Shown one piece after another: positions 15,115 through 22,423 of a DNA stretch of 57,163 nucleotides. Made by a program: the position numbers and the translations under genes. The stretch comes from a virus. Within the stretch, counting starts at the first letter, position 1, and every line of letters starts with the position of its first letter. The stretch covers positions 1 to 57,163 of the IMG/VR virus record IMGVR_UViG_3300037452_000193. One strand, 5' to 3'. The notes below the pieces were generated by a model. The model saw only the letters and a program-made list of their open reading frames with translations, searched no databases and was not told the origin of the DNA.

Positions 15115-15525
15115 ATGCCCGTCGAACCCCGAGACCTCGGGATCCACAAAGGACAGCCGATCAAGAGCGAGACCGTCGTCCTCCGCAAAGGGGCGCGCGT
15201 GTTCCGCGACGTCTCCGAACTCGCCTCGTTCGAGGTGGAAGACGGCCAGATCGGTTTCGCCATGCTGATGTTCCGGCAAGCAGGGGACAGCTTCGAGGCA
15301 GTGATGTCCTCGGACGAGCCGGACAAGATCATCGGGTACGACCGCAAGCTCCTCTTGGACGTGGTGGGCGCGGCCCCCGACGACCGCGAAGGAACCGCGA
15401 AGACCTTGGAGCGGATGGCCGCCCGGGTGGCTGACCGGGCCGAGCAGAAGCGCCAGGAGAAGGCGGGGAACGTGCGGTTGGCCGGGATCGACCCGGTGCC
15501 CGACGATGACGGAGAGGGCGATTGA
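15115..15525 (+). CDS. Early protein of unknown function (136 aa)
   Basis: ATG after AAAGGAGCCACC. Mixed alpha/beta sequence; the N-terminus GQPIKSETVVLRKGARVFRDVSEL and the acidic, helical C-terminus (RMAARVADRAEQKRQEKAGN...DDDGEGD) give no family. The acidic tail is reminiscent of ssDNA-binding or DNA-mimic proteins, a weak suggestion only. Its stop overlaps the TTG start of the HNH gene. Confidence 0.6.
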   Translation: MPVEPRDLGIHKGQPIKSETVVLRKGARVFRDVSELASFEVEDGQIGFAMLMFRQAGDSFEAVMSSDEPDKIIGYDRKLLLDVVGAAPDDREGTAKTLERMAARVADRAEQKRQEKAGNVRLAGIDPVPDDDGEGD

Positions 15526-16073
15526 CCGTGGCCGCGCCCTGCTGGATCGCCGGCTGCGGCCGCCCGGCGCGGCGACGCGGCTGGTGTCCCGCTCACGCCT
15601 CCCGCTTCTACCGCCATGGCGATCCCCTAGCGGGGACCCGCGAGCGCCGACCCAAGGATGTCGATCCGGCCGACTGGTTTTGGCGGTACGTCGACAAGGA
15701 AGGCGCTGTTCCCACGTTCAGGCCTGATCTCGGGCACTGCTGGATATGGACTGGGTACCGGAGCGCGAGGGGCTACGGGCGCCTCTCTATCGGTGGCCAG
15801 ACGTACCTCGCTCACAATGTCGCCTATGAGATCGTGGTGGGGCTCCCCATTTCCGGGCTTGAGCCGGACCACCTCTGCCGCGTCACCTCATGCGTGAATC
15901 CGGCGCACATCGAGCACGTGACCCATCAGGAGAACACGCGGCGCGGTTTCGCGGTGAAGATCGCGTGCCCCGTCGGTCACCCCTACGACGATGTCAACAC
16001 TTACGTCGACCCCGAAGGGCATCGGCGGTGCCGTGCTTGCGCGAGGGAGCGCGATCGTGCGAGGGCGCGATGA
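15522..16073 (+). CDS. HNH endonuclease with N- and C-terminal zinc clusters
   Basis: Start TTG 15522 overlaps the upstream stop (TTGA); GTG 15528 is an alternative. The N-terminus CWIAGCGRPARRRGWCPAH is a small zinc finger. The centre CWIWTGYRSARGYGRLSIGGQTYLAHNVAYEIVVG...EPDHLCRVTSCVNPAHIEHVTHQEN is the HNH_3-type homing-endonuclease core (DH...N..H). The C-terminus CPVGHPYDDVN...RRCRAC is another zinc cluster. Likely a free-standing homing endonuclease or a packaging-associated HNH protein; location favours the former. Confidence 0.8.
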   Translation: MTVAAPCWIAGCGRPARRRGWCPAHASRFYRHGDPLAGTRERRPKDVDPADWFWRYVDKEGAVPTFRPDLGHCWIWTGYRSARGYGRLSIGGQTYLAHNVAYEIVVGLPISGLEPDHLCRVTSCVNPAHIEHVTHQENTRRGFAVKIACPVGHPYDDVNTYVDPEGHRRCRACARERDRARAR

Positions 16074-16269
16074 GCGCGTCGCTCGGTTCAGCGATGACGA
16101 GGCCCGGCGGTTACGGCGTGTGTGCAAAGCTCTTGGCACGACGCCTCAGGAACTTGCGCATTTCGCTACCATGCAGGCGATAGATGAGCTCGAGGGCCTC
16201 GCGGCGGAGCAGGAAGCGATCTGGCGGTTCTACAACCGAGGAGAAGAGCATGGACGGTCTACCCGCTGA
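16057..16269 (+). CDS. Small ribbon-helix-helix-like protein (70 aa)
   Basis: GTG 16057 overlaps the end of the HNH gene; other in-frame starts lie farther upstream. RVARFSDDEARRLRRVCKALGTTPQELAHFATMQAIDEL fits an RHH pattern (beta strand, helix, turn, helix). Possible DNA-binding regulator. The competing frame at ATG 16070, which also overlaps the upstream stop, gives only a 37-residue product without family features. Confidence 0.55.
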   Translation: MRGRDERVARFSDDEARRLRRVCKALGTTPQELAHFATMQAIDELEGLAAEQEAIWRFYNRGEEHGRSTR

Positions 16270-16429
16270 CCCGATGACGGAACTCCAAGAGGGAGCCACG
16301 CAAATGCACGAGCTCTTCAAGGGCTACGTGGAGGCTGGTTTTACCCAGGAGCAAGCCCTCCGCCTCGTCGGAATGGTCCTCCAAGCGGCGGTGGCTGTGT
16401 CCCTTGGAGGCAGTCCCCCGCCTCAGTGA
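16250..16429 (+). CDS. Small helical protein (59 aa)
   Basis: ATG after GAGGAGAAG. The core MHELFKGYVEAGFTQEQALRLVGMVLQAAV is a two-helix unit common in small actinophage proteins of unknown function. It overlaps genes on both sides (19 and 4 bases). Confidence 0.6.
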   Translation: MDGLPADPMTELQEGATQMHELFKGYVEAGFTQEQALRLVGMVLQAAVAVSLGGSPPPQ

Positions 16430-17232
16430 GCACCCCCTCGCGGCCGGCCGTTCGACTCCAGGAGAAGATCCGAGGAGCCATCCAAGACCTCGAGGGTCTT
16501 CTCGAGCCCTCCGAGGTGAGTTCAGGGACGGTTGCCGCCGATCTCCTGCGTCGAGTCCAGGAGACTTCGGAGATCGACGGATACGCCCCCTCAAGCGGCG
16601 GAGAGCCCTCGAGGAGCAAAGGGACCTCCGATCCTACCTTCGGGGCGATCGTGGCCCGTGAGGCGGACGTGTGTGTCCGCTGTGAGGGTCGAGGATGGAC
16701 GGTGGTGGTCCTTCCGGGCAGAGACGCCAAGGGTCGCCCGAAGGAACCCGAACAGCGACCCTGCCGGCGGTGTGGGGGGAAAGGCACGCGATGGGCCGAT
16801 CCGGTCCGCGACGCTCTCGAGGAGATGTTCACCGACCTCGATCAGGTTGTCAGGCTGTGCCGGGGGATCACCCGAGTCCAGACCAAAGTCACGGGGATGC
16901 GGGCCCGGGACGGGGAACGCAAGAGCTCACTCCAGGGATCGTGCATGGCCTGTGACACCCCTGTGACCGGTATCGGCTCGAACCGCCTGAAACGGGGACT
17001 CTGCAACGCCTGCTATCTGGCCTGGGGATCCTGGAAGCTCCGTCAGCAACCCACCAACGATCCAGGAGGGGACATGCAGAGGTACGTCTCCTGGCGTCGG
17101 GGGGAGATGGCTCGGAAGGAACGCGAAGCCGAAGCCGAGAAGGCTCAGCGCGCCTCGAGCTCGGTGGAAGCGATAGTGGGGGACATGGATCGGCTCCAGA
17201 AGCGCGGCATCATGCCGGTCCGTCGCAGTTAG
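16426..17232 (+). CDS. Multi-zinc-finger protein (268 aa)
   Basis: GTG overlaps the upstream stop. DnaJ-like motifs CVRCEGRG and CRRCGGKG lie near residues 84 and 110, and a second pair CMAC...CNAC near 178-202 (a zinc finger of the GLC-x-A-C type). An N-terminal helix (LQEKIRGAIQDLEGLL) and a C-terminal charged coiled-coil (EMARKEREAEAEKAQ) flank them. It is the last gene of the rightward early unit; its TAG touches the stop of the opposing leftward unit. Likely a nucleic-acid-binding or chaperone-like factor, exact role unknown. Confidence 0.65.
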   Translation: MSTPSRPAVRLQEKIRGAIQDLEGLLEPSEVSSGTVAADLLRRVQETSEIDGYAPSSGGEPSRSKGTSDPTFGAIVAREADVCVRCEGRGWTVVVLPGRDAKGRPKEPEQRPCRRCGGKGTRWADPVRDALEEMFTDLDQVVRLCRGITRVQTKVTGMRARDGERKSSLQGSCMACDTPVTGIGSNRLKRGLCNACYLAWGSWKLRQQPTNDPGGDMQRYVSWRRGEMARKEREAEAEKAQRASSSVEAIVGDMDRLQKRGIMPVRRS

Positions 17233-17402
17233 TCCCCGAGAGCAGCCAACGCCGTTCGCAACTGGCAACTTGGGCAAGCTCCACAGTCGTAGAAGAAGAC
17301 GCCCGGCTCGCACCCGTCGTCCACTTCCTCAGGTGTTGTCGGTCGATCTTGAATGTCCGTGCAGGCCGCGTCGAACTCCCTCGCCGCTTTCACGACCCTC
17401 AT
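17229..17402 (-). CDS. Small zinc-binding protein (57 aa), end of leftward unit
   Basis: ATG at 17402 overlaps the upstream gene's stop (ATGA). MRVVKAAREFDAAC... leads to YDCGACPSCQLRTAL, a C-x2-C-x2-C cluster. It is the promoter-distal gene of the leftward operon and converges with the rightward unit, sharing bases at the stop codons. Function unknown. Confidence 0.6.
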   Translation of the reverse strand: MRVVKAAREFDAACTDIQDRPTTPEEVDDGCEPGVFFYDCGACPSCQLRTALAALGD

Positions 17403-17647
17403 GGCTTTACCTCCGTCACTTCTCGTTGCAGCGCCCAGTGACACTCGATGTTGGTGCAATGGTCTGTGACCGAGTGACGGGTTGCGCCGTAGCCGCCGTG
17501 GCGAAACAGGACCGGCTCATCGCTCGTTACTCGTTTCAGACCTGAGCCGCAGGCTGGACACTCGGATGACTCCACGGCCACCAAGGCTCGGGAGCCGATG
17601 CGGCGTTCGACTTCATCGAGAACGAACAGTCCCTCACCCATCGTCAC
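17399..17647 (-). CDS. Small zinc-ribbon protein (82 aa)
   Basis: Start GTG 17647 (or ATG 17641, MGEGLFV). CPACGSGLKRV...TDHCTNIECHW shows two Cys pairs about 30 residues apart, a zinc ribbon. Overlaps the downstream gene by four bases. Family not recognised. Confidence 0.6.
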   Translation of the reverse strand: MTMGEGLFVLDEVERRIGSRALVAVESSECPACGSGLKRVTSDEPVLFRHGGYGATRHSVTDHCTNIECHWALQREVTEVKP

Positions 17648-17705
17648 CGCTCCGATCCCGGCAGCCCCAGATTTGGTTATGGTCCGCTGGTGGTTCAGGC
17701 CACAT
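17634..17705 (-). CDS. Possible 23-codon mini-ORF
   Basis: ATG 17705 encodes MWPEPPADHNQIWGCRDRSG plus three residues. It fills most of the gap between 17709 and 17647 and overlaps the start of the next gene, like other mini-ORFs in this unit. Support is weak: no clear ribosome-binding site was seen. Confidence 0.25.
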   Translation of the reverse strand: MWPEPPADHNQIWGCRDRSGDDG

Positions 17706-17708
17706 CGC

Positions 17709-18089
17709 TCACGCTTCCTCTTTCTGTTCGACTGCCGTGTGTTCCCACCAGTAGTCGGGGTCTTCGTCGTGCTCTGGAACGCAGCGAGTGTGGTGGAAGC
17801 ACCAGCGGCAGAGGAGCAGGCGGCATCGGGAACAGCGGGTGCGCCGCCTGCCTTCCGGCCCTTCGCACGCTTCGCAGGCTTTCAATGGCTTCGTGGGTTC
17901 GACTGGCCCGTCATGCGCTGCTCCTGCGTAATCCGATCCTGAACCGATCATCCCGTGCGTGGGTTCGACTGGTGGGGCTGGAGGGTGGACGCTTCGTGGT
18001 CGGCCGCAGATGCCGCAGCCTTCGTTGCCCCATTCGTCCAAGGGGTTGAGCGTGCGCTTGGCGAACGGGTGCGGGGCGTAGATCGGCAT
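17709..18089 (-). CDS. Cys/His-rich protein (126 aa)
   Basis: ATG 18089 overlaps the upstream TGA (TGATG). An N-terminal CGICGRPRSVH zinc-knuckle is followed by a dense cluster ACEACEGPEGRRRTRCSRCRLLLCRWCFHHTRC, with eight Cys and two His able to bind two zinc ions (RING/treble-clef-like spacing). No enzyme motif. Possibly an adaptor or nucleic-acid-binding protein. Confidence 0.65.
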   Translation of the reverse strand: MPIYAPHPFAKRTLNPLDEWGNEGCGICGRPRSVHPPAPPVEPTHGMIGSGSDYAGAAHDGPVEPTKPLKACEACEGPEGRRRTRCSRCRLLLCRWCFHHTRCVPEHDEDPDYWWEHTAVEQKEEA

Positions 18090-18589
18090 CAGCCACCCCC
18101 TGGGTTGTGCCAGAACGGATCGGGCATCGTGTCGTCGCAGGCTTCGCAGATCAGTCCACCGTTGCCGTCCTGACGCTGATTTGCGTGAGTGCATTTGGGT
18201 GGGGCTGGAGAGGGAGGGGCGGCACAAGCGTCGAGTGCTGCGTACACACCAAGTGCGAGGGCTGCCCGGTCTGCGCTGTCAACGGAGTGACGCCATTCGT
18301 TCGTTGCCACCCAAAGCTTCATCAGGTTGGCAACGAGTGCGAGGTCCGGTCCTTTTGCCTCGATGATTTGTCGAGCTAGTGCGGTCTCCCCTTCTAGCTC
18401 GCTGACTCTGGCAAGGGCGGCGTCCAACTGGTCGATGAGGGCGATGGCACACCGAGTATCCAGAGGAATCGTGGCTCGGACACCTACGCACCGTTTTCGG
18501 AGTCGTCGCAAGAACGAACTGGTCAACGGCGGGAAATGTCCGAGGGGGACCTCCCGCATATGTTCGGCATCACGCTTTTCGTCAGCCAT
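18089..18589 (-). CDS. Helical protein with C-terminal zinc motif (166 aa)
   Basis: ATG 18589 overlaps the upstream stop. The centre is helical (ALIDQLDAALARVSELEGETALARQIIEAKG), and the C-terminus CTHANQRQDGNGGLICEAC carries a zinc-knuckle. Genome position in the leftward operon suggests a middle/early accessory protein. Not recognised. Confidence 0.6.
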   Translation of the reverse strand: MADEKRDAEHMREVPLGHFPPLTSSFLRRLRKRCVGVRATIPLDTRCAIALIDQLDAALARVSELEGETALARQIIEAKGPDLALVANLMKLWVATNEWRHSVDSADRAALALGVYAALDACAAPPSPAPPKCTHANQRQDGNGGLICEACDDTMPDPFWHNPGGG

Positions 18590-18893
18590 TGAGATTCGCT
18601 TTCTGCTCTCGCTCGTACTGATCTCGGCGCAGTAGACGACACAGGATGGGCTGTCCTTTCTGCGCCTCCTCGATTCGATCAGCCAGATGGTCAGTCACCG
18701 GCCAGTCTTTGGTCCCAATGGTGGGTCGTCCATCGACGTAGGTGGTCTGCGAGTCTTCATGGAGCCTGAGCGACCAGACCTCAATCCAGACGTATTCGAC
18801 TACCTCCTCGGAGACTTCCCGTTTCGTTTCGACTTTTCGGCCTTCGTCGCTGACCGGTGCCTCGCTCTCCTGTTCGTCGGTCGGGTCAGGCAT
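18582..18893 (-). CDS. Small protein of unknown function (103 aa)
   Basis: Start is placed at ATG 18893 (MPDPTDEQESEAPVSDEGRK); the frame stays open upstream through the hexanucleotide repeat, giving an artificial-looking Val/Gly run. YVWIEVWSLRLHEDSQTTYVDGRP...DHLADRIEEAQKG is a compact alpha/beta domain. The N-terminal APVSDEGRK resembles the PPVSDEGGR of the gene at 20930. Confidence 0.6.
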   Translation of the reverse strand: MPDPTDEQESEAPVSDEGRKVETKREVSEEVVEYVWIEVWSLRLHEDSQTTYVDGRPTIGTKDWPVTDHLADRIEEAQKGQPILCRLLRRDQYEREQKANLNG

Positions 18894-18902
18894 CAATACG
18901 AC

Positions 18903-19028
<126 letters not shown>

Positions 19029-19056
19029 GTTTGCCAGCCAGGTTGGAGAACGAAGT

Positions 19057-19395
19057 TCACTTCTGGTCCTTCGGAAGAACGTGGTTCCAGGGGAACATGT
19101 CGGTGACAGCGTTGGCGTTGACCCAACAGGTGCCGACCGGCTCGACCTCGCTGAGTGTGCCGTCCTTTATCGCCTGCATGAATCGGCCGCTGTTGGCGAC
19201 CCACGAAGCGTCGGCCAGTTCGATGAGATTTCCGTTCACGGCTTTCACTTTGCCGACCAGGTGGTAGGTCACGGTGCGGATGAACAGCTTTTTGCCCACG
19301 AAGTCAGAGAGCGCCGAAATGTCGGTGGCCCCGCCTTCGCATAGTTCAGCCGAGAGAGCCTCGGCCAGTTCGTCGCTGATTTCAATGGTCTTCAT
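19057..19395 (-). CDS. Conserved phage protein of unknown function (112 aa)
   Basis: ATG 19395 after GAAAGGAACC. MKTIEISDELAEALSAEL is followed by KKLFIRTVTYHLVGKVKAVNGNLIELADASWVANSGRFMQAIKDGTLSEVEPVG, a beta-barrel-like pattern I associate with a phage family of unknown function. No catalytic residues stand out. Its start overlaps the 18-codon mini-ORF upstream (ATGA). Confidence 0.7.
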   Translation of the reverse strand: MKTIEISDELAEALSAELCEGGATDISALSDFVGKKLFIRTVTYHLVGKVKAVNGNLIELADASWVANSGRFMQAIKDGTLSEVEPVGTCWVNANAVTDMFPWNHVLPKDQK

Positions 19396-19448
19396 TGGTT
19401 CCTTTCTTGGTTGTTCCCCTCGCTCGGTGTCACGGGTAGCTCAGGCAT
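19392..19448 (-). CDS. 18-codon coupled mini-ORF
   Basis: ATG 19448 lies just before the stop of the upstream gene, and its TGA overlaps the ATG of the 112-residue gene (ATGA). It encodes MPELPVTPSEGNNQERNQ, and its last codons carry the GAAAGGAACC ribosome-binding site of the downstream gene. Probably a translational coupling element; a peptide function is not excluded. Confidence 0.4.
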   Translation of the reverse strand: MPELPVTPSEGNNQERNQ

Positions 19449-19764
19449 GACATCCCCATTTCGCACCGCACCGGCATTTGTGGTCACTGACGTGATCGAA
19501 CTTTCGCTCGCACCCGTGACCGTTCCAGAGGTCGCAGCACTTCCCACGACAGTGATGACAACGCTCCGATACCGGGATGATGTGAGCACAGACGGGACAG
19601 AGTCCACCAGGCGTTCCTATTGCTGGCATCCAATCGACCCTTTCGTCCGAGGGCTGTCGGGGAGCAGTCAGAGTACGACCAGGAAACGCCTCTCGACCGC
19701 ACGCATTCGGACGCTGGCATTTACCGCCCTCGTCGCAGCATCTCAGCCACTCAGCCGTCACCAT
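19441..19764 (-). CDS. Cys-rich zinc-binding protein (107 aa)
   Basis: Start ATG 19764 (or GTG 19761) overlaps the upstream stop. An internal ATG at 19629, behind a GACGAAAGGG motif, would give only the 62-residue C-terminal domain. The N-part WLRCCDEGGKCQRPNACG and C-part CPVCAHIIPVSERCHHCRGKCCDLWNGHGCERKFDHVSDHKCRCG hold about 16 Cys. The segment APRQPSDER between them recurs in the gene at 20160. It may be two zinc domains, or two genes fused or read from two starts. Confidence 0.55.
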   Translation of the reverse strand: MVTAEWLRCCDEGGKCQRPNACGREAFPGRTLTAPRQPSDERVDWMPAIGTPGGLCPVCAHIIPVSERCHHCRGKCCDLWNGHGCERKFDHVSDHKCRCGAKWGCHA

Positions 19765-19964
19765 GCCGTCGCCCACCTCCCGCAGCGGTCGCACCGCCAG
19801 AGCTTGTTTCGTCCGAGGTCGGTGAGGTGCTGGTGCCGCCCGGATTCGGGATGATCGCACTTCCGGGTGCGCCACCAGGCGACGAGACTGCCGAGGTAGA
19901 CCATGCGGCTCACGTTGCCTTTCAGCTCGGGAAAGAACGGCTCGTCAGGCACCTTGCGGCACAT
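19758..19964 (-). CDS. Small zinc-binding protein (68 aa)
   Basis: ATG 19964 overlaps the upstream gene by 20 bases. CDHPESGRHQHLTDLGRNKLWRCDRCGRW gives a CxH...C-x2-C zinc site behind a short hydrophobic strand (MVYLGSLVAWW). Function unknown. Confidence 0.6.
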   Translation of the reverse strand: MCRKVPDEPFFPELKGNVSRMVYLGSLVAWWRTRKCDHPESGRHQHLTDLGRNKLWRCDRCGRWATAW

Positions 19965-20160
19965 CCGTTGGACGCCCGGTCTGCTGCACGTAATAGGTGA
20001 TGTCGGCCAGGACTTCGGCCACCGGGTTGTTACCGGGGTCGGTGGTGTAGAGGCCGAGGATCGCTGCGATCTGATCTAGGGCGGCGCTGTCGCTCATGCT
20101 GTCCATGTCCAGTTTCCTTTCGTCCGAGGGTTGTCGGGGAGCGGGGTCGTCAGTCACCAT
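19945..20160 (-). CDS. Small acidic protein (71 aa)
   Basis: ATG 20160 overlaps the upstream stop (ATGGTGA). A second start at 20106 (MDSMSDSAALDQI) lies behind GACGAAAGGAAACTGGAC. The N-terminal APRQPSDER segment is shared with the gene at 19764. The core ALDQIAAILGLYTTDPGNNPVAEVLADITYYVQQTGRP is helical. No family recognised. Confidence 0.55.
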   Translation of the reverse strand: MVTDDPAPRQPSDERKLDMDSMSDSAALDQIAAILGLYTTDPGNNPVAEVLADITYYVQQTGRPTDVPQGA

Positions 20161-20264
20161 GCGTTACCTCCATGCCAGATGCCAGAGAGGACGGCCCAGG
20201 TGAACACGCCGCCACCAACGAACCCCAGGCTGAGGAAATACACGCACAGTCGATTGAGTTTCAC
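20154..20264 (-). CDS. Single-pass membrane miniprotein (36 aa)
   Basis: GTG 20264 follows CGACGAAAGGGGAGCGAT. After VKLNRLC the segment VYFLSLGFVGGGVFTWAVLS is one transmembrane helix, ending GIWHGGNAW. Could be a small holin-like or membrane-modulating protein; size alone cannot decide. Confidence 0.5.
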   Translation of the reverse strand: MKLNRLCVYFLSLGFVGGGVFTWAVLSGIWHGGNAW

Positions 20265-20304
20265 ATCGCTCCCCTTTCGTCGGCTCCCTCTCGGGACTCC
20301 CGGC

Positions 20305-20514
20305 TCACCGGAAACACACTTTGCAGAGCGCGTTCCAGGGCGCGCGCGCTTCCATGTCCTCACGCAAGTGGTTGTCGTCGCGGATGCCGAAGGTCTCGGG
20401 ATAGAACCAAGGAACTGCTTGTTTCGCCCGCTTGCAATCGGCATGGTGAATCGTGCGACCATCTCGACTTCGCTTGTATCGCGGCTCTGAGCCACCGGAG
20501 GGGGTTTCAGGCAT
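20305..20514 (-). CDS. Small Cys-containing basic protein (69 aa)
   Basis: ATG 20514 overlaps the upstream TGA (TGATG). RYKRSRDGRTIHHADCKRAKQAVPWFYPE ... CKVCFR has the H..C...C-x2-C pattern of small phage zinc proteins. Not otherwise recognised. Confidence 0.55.
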   Translation of the reverse strand: MPETPSGGSEPRYKRSRDGRTIHHADCKRAKQAVPWFYPETFGIRDDNHLREDMEARAPWNALCKVCFR

Positions 20515-20930
20515 CAGAACGGCGACAGCCACGGAAGCTCCTCGGGGAAGCCTTGAGCGGCGCTGACGCGGTTGAACTTGCTGACGATGGACCGCGGCAG
20601 GTCGATTCCGTAGTGCCAGGCGAGCAGGTCGAGGTAGAGGAACACGTCCGCCAGTTCATCGGCCAGCATCGCTCCTAGTTCGTAGACTGGCGGGTCGTTC
20701 GGCCCCGGAGCCATCCCGCACTCGACCCGGCGCAGCTTCTTGATGACGTTCAGCGCCTCGCCGCATTCGCCGCCGAGAGCCGTGGCCCAGTCAGCGCCCG
20801 TCCAGTCGTTGCGATCCTCGTGCCAGCGGCGGCACCTCGCCGTGTTCATCGCGTGCACCTGCTCGAACGTCAAATGGTCTGTCCTTCCGCCTTCGTCACT
20901 CACGGGTGGGGGGGTTTCGGATTCAGGCAC
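20514..20930 (-). CDS. MazG-like nucleotide pyrophosphohydrolase
   Basis: 138 residues from GTG 20930. The MazG core is visible: TFEQVHAMNTARCRRW, WALGGECGEALN-type E-x2-E (GGECGEALNVIKKLRR) and E-x2-D (LADELADVFLYLD), followed by ...IVSKFNRVSAAQGFPEELP. These bind magnesium and hydrolyse NTPs or dNTPs to monophosphate and pyrophosphate. In phages MazG-like enzymes are linked to nucleotide-pool or (p)ppGpp control. The N-terminal PPVSDEGGR resembles the leader of 18893. Confidence 0.82.
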   Translation of the reverse strand: MPESETPPPVSDEGGRTDHLTFEQVHAMNTARCRRWHEDRNDWTGADWATALGGECGEALNVIKKLRRVECGMAPGPNDPPVYELGAMLADELADVFLYLDLLAWHYGIDLPRSIVSKFNRVSAAQGFPEELPWLSPF

Positions 20931-21105
20931 GATGCGTCGTCAATCGGTAGCCGTCAGAACACGGCACAACATCCATGCGATATTCCCCCACGTAGGTCCA
21001 GCAAGGGATTCGCTTGCGATGGTTGATGTTGGGGCGGGTCGAATCGCCACATGAACATCTCGCCTCACCGGGCTTCTCTGCTTCTTGGGGGCGGTCAGGG
21101 GTCAC
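20923..21105 (-). CDS. Small Cys-rich protein (60 aa)
   Basis: GTG 21105 overlaps the stop of the 18-codon mini-ORF upstream (GTGA) and lies behind GGTAGGAAC. ARCSCGDSTRP...RIPCWTYVGEYRMDVVPCSDGY contains four Cys. No family recognised. Confidence 0.55.
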   Translation of the reverse strand: MTPDRPQEAEKPGEARCSCGDSTRPNINHRKRIPCWTYVGEYRMDVVPCSDGYRLTTHRA

Positions 21106-21158
21106 GACGTTCCTACCAACTGACCGAGGCGTTCGATGCGAGCCTCCTTGTCGGTCAC
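21102..21158 (-). CDS. 18-codon coupled mini-ORF
   Basis: GTG 21158 overlaps the TGT/DpdA-like gene's stop (GTGA), and its own TGA overlaps the next GTG (GTGA). It encodes VTDKEARIERLGQLVGTS, a short charged helix. It carries the downstream ribosome-binding site. Same arrangement as at 7300-7344. Confidence 0.4.
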   Translation of the reverse strand: MTDKEARIERLGQLVGTS

Positions 21159-21895
21159 TTCGATTCCTTTCGGGGTTCGGGCAACGCAGCCTTGTGAGCC
21201 GCATGACTCGGTGATTCCCAGGTCCAGAGGGTCGGGCTGTTGGCCGAAGCGGCATGCCATTTGGCCAGCTCAGCCTCTCCTCGACCGTGCCTTTCGCCGG
21301 CTGAGTCCGTCTGTAGCTTGCGCTTGCGGTACTTGATGAACGTTCCATCCACTGACAGACAGCCCATCCGGTCAGCGGCCATGTAGCGGCGTTCGCTGTT
21401 GACCCGACCCATGTGGACCCACTTCCCGGCGTTGCGGGCTTCTCGGGCCAACTCGGCGGCGGCTTCGGACTCCTTCCACTCCTTCCAGCCTGGGGTGCGC
21501 TTCTCGCCGCCGATGAATAGGCAGTCCAGTTCGTCCCAGGGCCAGTGAAGGCGTTCGGCCCCATCCTGGGCCACCACCGCCACCGGAAAGCCGAGAGCGC
21601 GCATTTCCGGGGCGAAGGCCAAACCGCGCACAAGTGACTGGCCAGCGTCGGGGTAAACATCGGGGGCGACGGCGAACAGGCATCGGGTGGTCGGAAGTTG
21701 TTCGATCCACTCGGCCCATTCCTGCTCGATCCAGGTGTCAGCGAAACAGCCGTTGTCAGCCGCCCAAAACGGGTATCGAAGGACGCGCAGGTGGTAGCTG
21801 TTCCCCTGTTGGATCATCAGCCCATCGCCCTGGGCGATGATGGTCGGCTCAATGCGATCGTTGGTGACGCCAGTGAGGTAGATCACCGCTGTCAC
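21155..21895 (-). CDS. TGT/DpdA-like TIM-barrel protein (candidate DNA/tRNA base-modification)
   Basis: GTG 21895 overlaps the upstream stop; 246 residues. The sequence fits a widespread actinobacterial/phage family: YLTGVTNDRIEP, PFWAADNGCF, RCLFAVAPDVYPDA, GFPVAVVAQDGAE, DCLFIGGEKRTPGWKEWKESEAAAELAREARNAGKWVHMGRVNSERR, CLSVDGTFI. The order of (A)ADNG.F, APDV, VAQD, IGG and S.DGT motifs at successive strand ends resembles queuine tRNA-ribosyltransferase/DpdA TIM barrels, but no partner deazaguanine pathway genes are in the window. Function is therefore a hypothesis. Confidence 0.5.
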   Translation of the reverse strand: MTAVIYLTGVTNDRIEPTIIAQGDGLMIQQGNSYHLRVLRYPFWAADNGCFADTWIEQEWAEWIEQLPTTRCLFAVAPDVYPDAGQSLVRGLAFAPEMRALGFPVAVVAQDGAERLHWPWDELDCLFIGGEKRTPGWKEWKESEAAAELAREARNAGKWVHMGRVNSERRYMAADRMGCLSVDGTFIKYRKRKLQTDSAGERHGRGEAELAKWHAASANSPTLWTWESPSHAAHKAALPEPRKESK

Positions 21896-22125
21896 CAGTA
21901 CCGCTGGTCCTCGGCGTTGCCTGAGCCGCGACAGTTCGGGCACCGATGGAATTGACCGTTGCAACCTGCTTCCCAGCACCCTTCGGAACTACCGGTATCC
22001 TCACAGTCCTCGACTCCTTCGCCGCCGCAGGTCGTGCAGGCATCGACCGAGTAGTCGTATTCCTCGACGTCTTCACAGGCCGCGAGCAAGGTGGCAACCT
22101 CGTCTTGTTCCTCGGGCATCGTCAC
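21892..22125 (-). CDS. DnaJ-type zinc-finger protein (77 aa)
   Basis: GTG 22125 overlaps the upstream stop (GTGA). ACTTCGGEGVEDCEDTGSSEGCWEAGCNGQFHRCPNCRGSGN contains CxxCxGxG repeats like the DnaJ cysteine-rich domain. An acidic N-terminus precedes it. Possibly an adaptor that binds unfolded protein or nucleic acid. Confidence 0.6.
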   Translation of the reverse strand: MTMPEEQDEVATLLAACEDVEEYDYSVDACTTCGGEGVEDCEDTGSSEGCWEAGCNGQFHRCPNCRGSGNAEDQRYW

Positions 22126-22307
22126 CGCTGCGCCGCCTCCCACTCCTGCTTGGTTGGAGCGCAGTCGAAGACCTGCCAGAAAGGCTCCCGATGGACGATT
22201 GCGACCAAGGCTCGGCGATGGCGGCGTTCCCGACTCTGGCGAGTGTTCGCCTCCGTGCAGACCGCACAGCGGCATCCTCGTCGGTACTGGTAGTTGCCGT
22301 GCCTCAC
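22122..22307 (-). CDS. Small 'HGxxxYRxGCRCxxC' family protein (61 aa)
   Basis: GTG 22307 overlaps the upstream stop. RHGNYQYRRGCRCAVCTEANTRQSRERRHRRAL is a widespread actinobacterial/phage motif with a CxC-x2-C metal site and a basic helix, seen alone or beside HNH domains. Likely nucleic-acid binding. Confidence 0.65.
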   Translation of the reverse strand: MRHGNYQYRRGCRCAVCTEANTRQSRERRHRRALVAIVHREPFWQVFDCAPTKQEWEAAQR

Positions 22308-22423
22308 GGCCGGTACCTCCAGCAACAGGGATAATGCTCGGGAGCCTTGTGCCCGCACTCAATGCAGTGATGACGAGGTCGGGGTCTGGCGAGCACGATT
22401 TTGTACCACCCAGGTCGGCTCAC
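22304..22423 (-). CDS. Zinc miniprotein (39 aa)
   Basis: GTG 22423 overlaps the upstream stop and its own stop overlaps the next GTG. RHHCIECGHKAPEHYPCCWRYRP supplies a C-x2-C...C-C site. Very small, but held in register by overlaps on both sides. Confidence 0.5.
   Translation of the reverse strand: MSRPGWYKIVLARPRPRHHCIECGHKAPEHYPCCWRYRP

Noticed and set aside
16070-16183. 37-residue ORF starting in ATGA overlap with the HNH gene
   Set aside because: The overlapping frame from 16057 gives an RHH-like protein; the shorter one has no family features.
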